Both the position numbers and the translations under genes were made by a program. A stretch of DNA of 5,284 bases. It comes from Burkholderiales bacterium (lineage in GTDB: Bacteria; Pseudomonadota; Gammaproteobacteria; Burkholderiales; SHXO01). The notes beneath the pieces are model-generated. The model was not told where the DNA came from. It did not search any database and was given only the letters and a program-made list of their open reading frames with translations. Shown here one piece after another: positions 1 through 5,284 of this stretch; the first letter of the stretch is position 1, and every line of letters starts with the position of its first letter. Location of the stretch: assembly GCA_026125625.1 (NCBI GenBank), contig JAHCKU010000252.1, forward strand, positions 1 through 5,284. Reading direction: 5' to 3'.

Positions 1-1131
1 GTGCTGGCGGTGGCCGCGGGCTTCGACCCGCGCGATCCGTTCTCACGCACGGCGCAACCGTTCGGCGCCGATTTCGGCGCGGCATTCACCTTCGGGGTGC
101 CGCGCACCGTGGACCTGCAGTTCTTCGGCAATGTTTCGGCCGAGCGCCTGTTCGCGCAGTCGGTCGAGCGTTTGCAGGCGCTCGGCGGCACGGCGGTGGA
201 GATCGACCTTGCACCGTTCCTGGAAGCCGCGCGTCTGCTCTACGATGGACCGTGGGTGGCGGAGCGCTATGCTGCGATCGGCGTCTTCTTCGATCGTCAT
301 GCCGAGGACGTTTTCCCGGTCACGCGCACGATCATCGACGGCAGCCGCAAATGGAGCGCGGCCGATGCCCACCGTGCGCTGTACCGGTTGCGCGAGCTGC
401 AGCGCGCCACGACGGCCGTATGGGCACACGTCGATGTGCTGCTCACGCCCACTGCCGGCACCCTCTATCGCGTGGATGAAGTCGAAGCCGAGCCATTGCG
501 GCTGAACGCCAACCTCGGCTACTACACCAACTTCGTCAATCTGCTGGACCTGTGCGCCACCGCGGTGCCGGCCGGGTTCCAGGACAACGGTTTGCCGTTC
601 GGCATCACCCTCGTCGCACCGGCGCATCGCGATGTGCCGCTGCTGCGGCTCGCCTCCCGCCTGCAGCGTGCTGCCGTCGATTCGATGGGCGCGACCGGTC
701 AGCCGCTGCCGGCGGCGGAATCCATCGACGTCGCACCGCTGCATTCCGGCACGGTGCAGGTGGCGGTATGCGGTGCGCATATGTCCGGACTGCCGCTGAA
801 TCCGCAGCTGACCTCGCGCGGTGCGCGGCTGATCGAGACCACACGCACCGCACCGCGCTATCGCTTCTATGCGCTGCCGGGCGGCCCGCCCTGGCGGCCA
901 GGATTGATCCGCGCGGAAGGCGGTGCCTCGATCGAAGTCGAGGTGTGGGAATTGCCTGCGGCAGAGTTCGGCTCGTTCGTCGCTGGCATTCCGGCACCAT
1001 TGGGCATTGGAACGCTGGAGCTGGAGGACGGCAGCACGGTGCAGGGCTTCGTGTGCGAAGCCTATGCCGCGCAGGGCGCGCAGGACATCACGCAGCTGGG
1101 CGGCTGGCGGGGCTATCTGTCAGGCAGTTGA
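1..1131 (+). CDS. atzF: Allophanate hydrolase, C-terminal part (5' end outside window)
   Basis: This is the last 376 codons of an allophanate hydrolase, a cytoplasmic enzyme that converts allophanate to two ammonia and CO2 at the end of urea-amidolyase, biuret and s-triazine pathways. Residues 1 to about 230 are the distal half of the amidase-signature domain, with the DPRDPFSR segment near residue 9 and the FVNLLDLCATAVPAGF and NGLPFGITLVAP blocks near 178-208. The Ser-cisSer-Lys triad lies upstream of the window and cannot be checked. From about residue 250 comes the separate C-terminal domain typical of this family, with the GAHMSGLPLN motif (His260 at 778-780) and a C-terminal GGWRGYLSG. 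That domain is known to process the N-carboxy intermediate and distinguishes allophanate hydrolases from other amidases such as GatA. The full family length is about 600 residues, so roughly 220-230 are missing. The GTG at position 1 is an internal valine codon, not a credible start. The gene ends with TGA and converges on the next gene. Confidence 0.93.
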   Translation: MLAVAAGFDPRDPFSRTAQPFGADFGAAFTFGVPRTVDLQFFGNVSAERLFAQSVERLQALGGTAVEIDLAPFLEAARLLYDGPWVAERYAAIGVFFDRHAEDVFPVTRTIIDGSRKWSAADAHRALYRLRELQRATTAVWAHVDVLLTPTAGTLYRVDEVEAEPLRLNANLGYYTNFVNLLDLCATAVPAGFQDNGLPFGITLVAPAHRDVPLLRLASRLQRAAVDSMGATGQPLPAAESIDVAPLHSGTVQVAVCGAHMSGLPLNPQLTSRGARLIETTRTAPRYRFYALPGGPPWRPGLIRAEGGASIEVEVWELPAAEFGSFVAGIPAPLGIGTLELEDGSTVQGFVCEAYAAQGAQDITQLGGWRGYLSGS

Positions 1132-1156
1132 AAACTACTGTGCGGGGCCGATGCCG

Positions 1157-1990
1157 TCAAACGTCCGGGTCGATCCACTCCAGCACCTGCCAGCGTGACG
1201 GGCGTGCACCACCAAGCCGCAGGATACCGTCCTTCGGTTGCGGCAGCCGCTCCTGCGCCAACAGGATGCTGCCTTCGCGAAACGGCAGGGTGGACAGCTG
1301 GATGCGCCAGCCGCCGGGTGTCTGGCGGGCGAAGCTGATGTCGAAATCGACCAGCGACCGCAATCGCGCCTCCTCGCTGCCCTCGCTATCGAGCAGGGCG
1401 ACCAGCGATTCGGCGCGCGGAAGGTGCTGTTGTAGTCGGCTGCGTACGTGCATGGCGTATTCGCCCGCGAATATCAACCATTCCGCCGGCTCGGCCGTGC
1501 GATTGCCTTCGGCCAGTCGCGTCATCACGATGCTGAGCCCATCTCCGCCGGGCACGCGTTCCCAGATCTCCAGATAGCGCGCCTCGATGCCGGTCTCGAC
1601 CACGGTGTCGCGGTCGATGAACACCATGCGCCCGATGTCGCGCCGGCCGGTAGGCGGCCGGAAGTCGGCTTTGCGTTCCCACGTGCATATCTCGCCCTCG
1701 ACTTCGGTGAGGCCGACGAAACCCTGCTGGCTTGCGAGCCACAGCAGCCGGTCGCGATCACAGTCCTGCAAGCCAGGGACCTGTGCGAAGTCGGGTCGTT
1801 GCGGCGGAACGCGAATATCGGCGTGCCAGCTGCGCGTCTGCAGCCAGAACACGTTCGACGTCACGTCGGCCGGAGCGCCCTCGGTCTGCAGGATCAGGCG
1901 CTGCCACAGTCCGACGTAGCGCTCGGGAACCGGGGGCTGCGCCGGCCGCGGCGTCACGCCGGGCTGGGTCTTTTCTTCGTCGCTTGCCAT
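1157..1990 (-). CDS. Conserved hypothetical protein, tentatively HRI1-like (beta-barrel fold)
   Basis: A 277-residue soluble protein of unknown function, with no signal peptide or membrane segment. After a polar, proline-rich tail (residues 1-22) it is rich in alternating hydrophobic/polar strands and tryptophans. A first block runs from YVGLWQRLILQT (25-36) through VFWLQTRSWHADIRVP (47-62). A second block contains GFVGLTEVEGEICTWERKADF, followed by strands ending in LEIWERVPGG. The C-terminal third has FAGEYAMHVRSR and GGWRIQLSTLPFREG. The GLW start, the LQT-x-x-WHADIR signature and the apparent duplicated beta layout resemble the HRI1 family of lipocalin-like proteins. That match is from memory and is tentative. 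I chose the ATG at 1990 because a longer GTG start at 2038 would add 16 arginine-rich residues that look like read-through of the spacer. Neither start has a clear Shine-Dalgarno. The gene lies downstream of the catabolic operon in the same direction, 76 bp away, and may have its own promoter. Confidence 0.8.
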   Translation of the reverse strand: MASDEEKTQPGVTPRPAQPPVPERYVGLWQRLILQTEGAPADVTSNVFWLQTRSWHADIRVPPQRPDFAQVPGLQDCDRDRLLWLASQQGFVGLTEVEGEICTWERKADFRPPTGRRDIGRMVFIDRDTVVETGIEARYLEIWERVPGGDGLSIVMTRLAEGNRTAEPAEWLIFAGEYAMHVRSRLQQHLPRAESLVALLDSEGSEEARLRSLVDFDISFARQTPGGWRIQLSTLPFREGSILLAQERLPQPKDGILRLGGARPSRWQVLEWIDPDV

Positions 1991-2000
1991 GGGAGGGGCA

Positions 2001-2030
2001 ATTGTGCCGCGTCGGGCGCTCGCGCGCCAA
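2001..2030 (-). promoter_or_regulatory. Possible sigma70-type promoter for the 1157-1990 gene
   Basis: Read on the minus strand, TTGGCG (2030-2025) is followed after 18 bases by CACAAT (2006-2001), each matching four of six consensus bases. The -10 ends 10 bases before the ATG at 1990. Transcription would then start only a few bases before the start codon, which fits the lack of a Shine-Dalgarno there. The match is weak and could be chance. Confidence 0.22.
2015..2028 (-). other. Short GC hairpin in the intergenic gap (possible weak terminator or processing site)
   Basis: On the minus strand GGCGC, GCGA, GCGCC forms a perfect 5-bp all-GC stem closed by a GNRA-type tetraloop. It lies 38 bp downstream of the last operon stop codon. 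No U-tract follows, so it is not a standard intrinsic terminator. It overlaps the proposed promoter, and such short palindromes are common in GC-rich DNA. Confidence 0.25.
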
Positions 2031-2066
2031 CCGGACACGAGAGAGCAAGGTAGTGCTTACCCGGTT

Positions 2067-2717
2067 TCAGGTCTGCAGCAGATTGCAAATCCGATCCGTG
2101 CTCGTGACCTCGCCGAAGATGCCGCCCTCGACGCCGATCATCTGCAGCGCCGCCTGATGCAGGGCGGCGTCGGCCGAGGCGCAGGCATCGGCCACGGTGA
2201 TGCAGCGGTAGCCGCGGTCGATCGCCGTACGCAGCGTGGAGCTCACGCACACCTCGGTGGTGATGCCGCACAGGATCAGGGTATCGACGGCGCGCGTGGT
2301 CAGCACCTGGGCCAGGGGGGTGTGCTCGAACGCGCTGTAGCCGGGCTTGTCGATCACGATCTCGCCGGGAAGCGGTCGCAGCTCGTCGATAAAGTCGTGG
2401 CCATGCTCGCCGCGCACCAGCAGGCGACCCATCGGACCCGGCGAGCCGATCTGCGCGCCGGCGTTGCAGCTGCGCGTCAGCTTGTACGGCGGGCAGTCGG
2501 ACAGATCCGGCAGATGGCCCTCGCGCGTGTGCACGATGACCAGACCGGCCGTGCGTGCGGCAGCGAGCAGGGCGCGCACCGGTTCGATCGCCGTGCGCAA
2601 GGGGCCGATGTCCATGCCGGTGCGTGCCGCGTAGCCATCGGGATGCAGGAAATCGCGCTGCATGTCGATCACCAGCAGCGCTGCATGGCGCGGATCGATG
2701 TGTTCAATCGAAGGCAT
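2067..2717 (-). CDS. Isochorismatase-fold cysteine amidohydrolase, biuret hydrolase-like
   Basis: A 216-residue cytoplasmic enzyme of the isochorismatase-like family, which hydrolyses C-N bonds of ureido or amide compounds with release of ammonia. The Asp-Lys-Cys triad is complete: Asp18 in VIDMQRDF, Lys124 in IDKPGYSAF and Cys157 in GITTEVCVSST. The Asp-Lys and Lys-Cys spacings (106 and 33) equal those of Rhizobium leguminosarum biuret hydrolase (Asp36, Lys142, Cys175). N-carbamoylsarcosine amidase has a shorter first interval (Asp51, Lys144). The HTREGHLPDLSD block (63-74), IGSPGPMGRLLVRGE (90-104) and GGIFG (198-202) also resemble biuret hydrolase. Two pocket positions differ: Gln215 becomes Glu197 and Lys145 becomes Tyr127. 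Guanylurea hydrolase and RutB-type ureidoacrylate amidohydrolase are alternatives. I chose the ATG at 2717 over a TTG at 2735 because it directly precedes the conserved fold. The start overlaps the creatininase-like stop by 14 bases, so translation is probably coupled. Allophanate hydrolase nearby supports a biuret/allophanate link. Confidence 0.9.
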   Translation of the reverse strand: MPSIEHIDPRHAALLVIDMQRDFLHPDGYAARTGMDIGPLRTAIEPVRALLAAARTAGLVIVHTREGHLPDLSDCPPYKLTRSCNAGAQIGSPGPMGRLLVRGEHGHDFIDELRPLPGEIVIDKPGYSAFEHTPLAQVLTTRAVDTLILCGITTEVCVSSTLRTAIDRGYRCITVADACASADAALHQAALQMIGVEGGIFGEVTSTDRICNLLQT

Positions 2718-3465
2718 CGCGCACCGCCGCGGCAATCAGTCGGGTCAGCTCCGAGGCCATCACTTCCCCCTTCTCGCGGGTGGCGCCGCGTGCCGATGAC
2801 AACACTCCCGATGGCGGCACCAGCTGCGTGCGCGTGGGGTAGAAGTCATACGGCGGGAAGTCCGCCGGCGGATCGTCCGGCAACTGGTCGAGGCGTACCA
2901 GGTCGGGGTGATAGTGCAGCATCATCGAAGTCTCGATCACCGCTGCGTGCTCCAGCGCATAGCCGGGGAAGCCGTCGGGGAACACGCGCGCGAGCGTGGC
3001 CGGTGTGAAGAAGTCCCAGTATTCGAGCCGCATGATCTCGATGCCGCTCGCCTGCACTTCGCGCATCGCCAGATCGATACCTTCGATCAGAAACCACTGG
3101 TTCTCGTAGTGACCGTTCACCAGCACCAGCTTCTTCACGCCGTGACGGGCGAATTCGCGCACGGTGTCGCGCACCGTCCCGATCAGGGTTGCGGCATCGA
3201 GGCTGGTGGTGCCGACGAAATGCTGTCCGCCGCCGCACTTGGGCTGCGACTTGAAGCCGTAGGCCAGGGCCGGCGCCACCAGCCCGGCGACGCTGCCTGC
3301 AGCGCCGCCAGCCACCGCCGTGGCCAGCAGGGCATCGGTCCCGAGCGGAAGGTGCGGGCCGTGCTGCTCGGTGGCGCCCACCGGCAGGAACACCGGTGCC
3401 GCTTCTTCGCGCACGCGCCCCTGATATTCGACCCAGCTGATGCGGTCCATGTGCACTTCGTTCAT
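2704..3465 (-). CDS. Creatininase-family metal-dependent amidohydrolase
   Basis: A 253-residue cytoplasmic hydrolase closely resembling Pseudomonas creatininase, which interconverts creatinine and creatine by cyclic amide hydrolysis. Shared blocks are LPVGATEQHGPH (27-38), YGFKSQPKCGGGQHF (69-83), GTTSLDAATL (85-94), LVLVNGHYEN (113-122), IEGIDLAMRE (127-136), EYWDF (148-152), FPPYDFYP (203-210) and LSSARGATREKGE (222-234). All binuclear-site ligands are present: Glu33, His35, Asp44, His119 and Glu121, equivalent to Glu34, His36, Asp45, His120 and Glu122. The catalytic Glu172-His173 pair and Trp150 (Trp154 equivalent) are also kept. In the active-site flap, the Trp174-Asp175 pair of creatininase is Tyr169-Ala170 here, so a related but different substrate is possible. 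Similarity across the whole length argues against the distant relatives MftE and ArfB. The ATG at 3465 overlaps the permease stop as ATGA and has GGAGA seven bases upstream. An open reading frame extending further upstream in this frame lacks the family fold. Confidence 0.9.
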   Translation of the reverse strand: MNEVHMDRISWVEYQGRVREEAAPVFLPVGATEQHGPHLPLGTDALLATAVAGGAAGSVAGLVAPALAYGFKSQPKCGGGQHFVGTTSLDAATLIGTVRDTVREFARHGVKKLVLVNGHYENQWFLIEGIDLAMREVQASGIEIMRLEYWDFFTPATLARVFPDGFPGYALEHAAVIETSMMLHYHPDLVRLDQLPDDPPADFPPYDFYPTRTQLVPPSGVLSSARGATREKGEVMASELTRLIAAAVRDAFD

Positions 3466-4370
3466 ACCGGTTTCTCCATGGATGTAGATGCGGCGCGTGC
3501 CTCCAGCAGCGCAGCGCCGATGATGAATGCCGCGCCGATCCACTCGATGCCGGACAGGCGCTCGTTGCCGATCAGCATGGCCGACAGCACCGCAGCCACC
3601 AGTTCGAACACCAGCAGGATCGAGGAGCGGCCCGCTTCGAGATGGGTGACGCCGTACATCGTGGTCCACATGGCCGAGGTCAGCCACAGTGCGGCGAAGG
3701 CGAGCAGGAGCAGGCCCAGCTGCGGCTCGATGGCGGGCAGCGAGGTCCCCGAGATCGCCAGCGCGCCAGCCGATATCAGCGCGCAGCCGCTGAACACGGC
3801 CAGCGACTTGGAGGCGATCGGAATGCGCGCGCCGGCGCGCATGGCGACGTTGGTCAATGCGTAGAACAGCCCGGAGGCCAGCCCCAGCAGATCGGCTGGC
3901 GCGAAAGGCTGACGCAGCGCATCCGTTCCGCCCAGCAGCAGAGCGGCGCCGGCCACCGCCAGGCCCATGCCCGCTGCGCGCAGCGGCGTGATGCGCTCGC
4001 CCAGAAACAGCCGGCCGCCGAGCACGCCCCACACCGGCGCCAGATAGAAGAACAGCATCACCCGCACCACTTCGCCGAACATCAGCGCCGTGACGAAGCA
4101 GCTGTTGCCGGCACCGCCCAGGAGACCGGCGAGCACCAGCAGATGCGCCTGCGAGCGCCAGGCCCGCCTTTGCATCCAGATGAAGGGAAGCGCTGCGACA
4201 CCAATCAGCCCGTATGTGGCCAGAGTCAGCGGCAGTCCGCCCACGCCCTGCCCGGCGAAGTACTTGAGCGGCATCCACATCAGGCCCCAGATCAGGCCGC
4301 TCACCAGCAGCGACAGCACCGCCAGGCGCTCGGTGCGCGCAGCAAGCGGCTCGCTCACGAGCGAGGTCAT
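3462..4370 (-). CDS. EamA/DMT-superfamily permease, ten predicted TM helices
   Basis: A 302-residue inner-membrane protein of the drug/metabolite transporter superfamily. It has a short cytoplasmic N-terminus (1-14) and then ten hydrophobic segments in two EamA repeats, about residues 17-147 and 159-291. The first repeat has the SGLIWGLMWMPLKYF helix (24-38), a positively charged loop (QRRAWRSQ, 67-74) and the LGERIT signature (123-128). The second has the equivalent GNERLSGIEWIG (268-279). The protein ends in a short polar tail. Family members mostly export amino acids, metabolites or drugs, and some work in uptake. Placement between an SDR and two amidohydrolases suggests it moves the pathway substrate or a product, but neither direction nor ligand can be read from sequence. 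The ATG at 4370 overlaps the SDR stop as ATGA. Longer in-frame extension upstream is the antisense-like shadow of the SDR gene and lacks hydrophobic segments. Confidence 0.92.
   Translation of the reverse strand: MTSLVSEPLAARTERLAVLSLLVSGLIWGLMWMPLKYFAGQGVGGLPLTLATYGLIGVAALPFIWMQRRAWRSQAHLLVLAGLLGGAGNSCFVTALMFGEVVRVMLFFYLAPVWGVLGGRLFLGERITPLRAAGMGLAVAGAALLLGGTDALRQPFAPADLLGLASGLFYALTNVAMRAGARIPIASKSLAVFSGCALISAGALAISGTSLPAIEPQLGLLLLAFAALWLTSAMWTTMYGVTHLEAGRSSILLVFELVAAVLSAMLIGNERLSGIEWIGAAFIIGAALLEARAASTSMEKPV
3473..3477 (-). promoter_or_regulatory. Ribosome binding site of the creatininase-like gene
   Basis: Minus-strand GGAGA lies seven bases before the ATG at 3465, inside the last codons of the permease gene. 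It fixes the start at the ATGA overlap and supports reinitiation there. Confidence 0.7.
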
Positions 4371-5125
4371 GCCATGTGTGCCCCGCCATTGGCTCCCAGC
4401 ACCTGGCCATAGAAGAAGCTCGCCTGATCGGAGGCGAGAAACAGTGCGGCCGCCGCGATCTCGTCCGGATGTCCCACGCGTGCGGCGGGGATCGCGCGTT
4501 CGGCCTCGAGAACCTGCGGGCTCATATGGTCCAGCGACAGCATCGGTGTATCCACCGGCCCCGGCGCGATGGCATTGACGCGGATGGCCGGCGCGAACTC
4601 GCGCGCCAAGGCACGGGTGAATCCCATCACGCCGGCCTTGGCGGCGCAGTAGGGCACGTACAGCGCGCGCCCCAGGTGCCCCAGCTCGGAGGCGATGTTG
4701 ATCACGCTGCCGCGGCCGCGTGCCTGCATGCCCGGCAGCACCGCGCGGCACACCAAGAACATGGACTTCAGGTCGGTGTCGACGACCGCGTCCCAGTCGT
4801 CTTCGCTGAGGTCGAGGAATGCGCGTTCCTGGATCACGCCGGCATTGTTGACCAGAACGTCGATGGCGCCGAGCTGTGCCTCGATCCCATCCACCATGGC
4901 CTGCACCTGCCCGGCGTGGCGTACGTCGGCTTCCACGGCCAGCGCGCTGCCCGACGCCTTCGCGCACGCTGCGCGCACCTCCTCGGCCAGCACGTCCTGG
5001 CGCAAATGATTCACCGCCACGCGTGCACCGGCGTGGGCGAAGGCCAGCGCGATGGCGCGGCCGATGCCGGTGGCGGCGCCGGTGATCAGCGCGGTGCGCC
5101 CGGCGAGCAGGCCGGAGGTGTTCAC
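4367..5125 (-). CDS. Short-chain dehydrogenase/reductase (FabG-like classical SDR)
   Basis: A 252-residue cytoplasmic NAD(P)-dependent oxidoreductase with a Rossmann fold. Visible motifs are the dinucleotide-binding TGAATGIG (15-22), Asp67-Val68 for adenine contact, NNAG (93-96), Ser146, Tyr159 and Lys163 (YCAAK), and the APGPVDTPM loop (187-195). The tail ASFFYGQVLGANGG is typical of classical SDRs. The fourth member of the usual Asn-Ser-Tyr-Lys tetrad is Asp118 here (DTDLKSMF). Asn39-His40 after the second strand, with Arg42, suggests NADP over NAD, but only weakly. The substrate is unknown; acting on a hydroxyl or keto group of the operon's substrate is inference. I chose the GTG at 5125 because it starts seven bases after the upstream stop, with AGGGA placed before it, and gives the normal SDR N-terminus. 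A longer frame to 5215 would overlap the upstream gene. Its stop overlaps the permease ATG. Confidence 0.92.
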   Translation of the reverse strand: MNTSGLLAGRTALITGAATGIGRAIALAFAHAGARVAVNHLRQDVLAEEVRAACAKASGSALAVEADVRHAGQVQAMVDGIEAQLGAIDVLVNNAGVIQERAFLDLSEDDWDAVVDTDLKSMFLVCRAVLPGMQARGRGSVINIASELGHLGRALYVPYCAAKAGVMGFTRALAREFAPAIRVNAIAPGPVDTPMLSLDHMSPQVLEAERAIPAARVGHPDEIAAAALFLASDQASFFYGQVLGANGGAHMA

Positions 5126-5128
5126 AGC

Positions 5129-5134
5129 TTCCCT
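5129..5134 (-). promoter_or_regulatory. Ribosome binding site of the SDR gene
   Basis: Minus-strand AGGGAA lies three bases before the GTG at 5125, and its first two bases belong to the upstream gene's TAG stop codon. The spacing is slightly short. It supports the GTG start and coupling to the preceding gene. Confidence 0.55.
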
Positions 5135-5284
5135 AGACCACGGTGAGGAAGGACACGCCGTGCGCGCCGATGAAGCCATCGGCACGGCGCGCGCCGGTGC
5201 CCAGCACCGCGCCATAATCGTCGTCCAGGATGCGGCGTAGGCGGTTGCGATGATGGGTGCGCAGCAGCTGCGACAGCGGCATCA
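5133..5284 (-). CDS. C-terminal end of an unrecognised protein (5' part outside window)
   Basis: A minus-strand frame open from the window edge ends in TAG at 5135-5133, seven bases before the SDR start. The visible 49 residues begin MPLSQLLRTHHRNRLRRILD, continue through DDDYGAVLGTGARRADGF and end in IGAHGVSFLTVV. A basic helical stretch is followed by glycine-rich strands. The codon use (G or C at almost all third positions) matches the neighbouring genes, and the tight spacing with the SDR ribosome site overlapping its stop makes it a real operon member. The ATG at 5282 is probably internal, since a 49-residue gene ending this way would be unusual. I do not recognise the family. Confidence 0.6.
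   Translation of the reverse strand, partial: MPLSQLLRTHHRNRLRRILDDDYGAVLGTGARRADGFIGAHGVSFLTVV

Noticed and set aside
43..780. Long minus-strand open frame (245 codons) opposite the allophanate hydrolase
   Set aside because: Its product is Arg/Gln/Gly-rich with no recognisable fold. It mirrors the GC-biased codons of a clearly recognised gene.
552..1577. 341-codon plus-strand frame crossing two genes
   Set aside because: It overlaps the allophanate hydrolase in another frame and runs antisense into the next gene. The composition is Arg/Ala/Ser-rich and lacks any domain.
1991..2066. Intergenic gap examined for a riboswitch or small gene
   Set aside because: At 76 bp it is too short for known riboswitch aptamers with an expression platform. 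Only a 5-bp hairpin and a weak promoter match were seen.
2067..2717. Assignment as N-carbamoylsarcosine amidase, tempting beside a creatininase-like gene
   Set aside because: The Asp-to-Lys spacing is 106 residues as in biuret hydrolase, not 93, and the HTREGH and GDPGP-like blocks favour biuret hydrolase. It remains a weaker alternative.
1989..3008. 339-codon plus-strand frame antisense to the isochorismatase-like gene
   Set aside because: It is a GC-rich shadow frame. The opposite strand carries a complete catalytic triad and family motifs.
2908..3864. 318-codon plus-strand frame opposite the creatininase-like and permease genes
   Set aside because: It spans two real genes antisense and has no motif. 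It is explained by codon bias.
3466..4410. N-terminal extension that would fuse a 315-residue region to the creatininase-like protein
   Set aside because: The extension is read out of frame through the permease gene and is Arg/Gly-rich. The family fold, the GGAGA site and the ATGA overlap place the start at 3465.
4376..5146. 256-codon plus-strand frame opposite the SDR gene
   Set aside because: It is His/Gly/Arg-rich and is the complement of an SDR with all its main motifs.

Overview
The window is a G+C-rich bacterial chromosomal segment, roughly two-thirds G+C by eye. It has strong GC bias at third codon positions, tightly packed genes, and ATG/GTG starts. This fits a proteobacterium, probably beta- or gammaproteobacterial, but nothing here fixes the genus. 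No RNA genes, insertion sequences, CRISPR arrays or attachment sites were seen.

Layout. On the + strand, the 3' part of an allophanate hydrolase gene enters from the left edge and ends at 1131. It faces, across only 25 bp, a minus-strand gene for a conserved beta-rich protein of unknown function (1157-1990), tentatively HRI1-like. Upstream of that gene (to its right) is a 76-bp gap, then a compact minus-strand operon that continues past the right edge. In transcription order it reads: the C-terminal end of an unrecognised protein (5284-5133), a short-chain dehydrogenase/reductase (5125-4367), a ten-helix EamA/DMT permease (4370-3462), a creatininase-family amidohydrolase (3465-2704), and an isochorismatase-fold cysteine hydrolase most like biuret hydrolase (2717-2067). 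Two junctions are ATGA stop/start overlaps and one is a 14-bp overlap, so these genes are almost certainly co-transcribed and partly translationally coupled.

How the genes may work together (inference). The set looks like a scavenging pathway for a small nitrogen-rich amide or heterocycle. The permease moves a substrate or product. The creatininase-like enzyme opens a cyclic amide or cleaves a related C-N bond, and the SDR handles an alcohol/carbonyl step. The isochorismatase-fold enzyme removes ammonia from a ureido or biuret-like compound. Allophanate hydrolase would finish allophanate to ammonia and CO2. Both hydrolases keep their catalytic and metal-binding residues. Both differ from the characterised enzymes at substrate-pocket positions: creatininase Trp174/Asp175 become Tyr/Ala, and biuret hydrolase Gln215 becomes Glu. 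The true substrate may therefore be neither creatinine nor biuret. That is the main candidate for something undescribed here.
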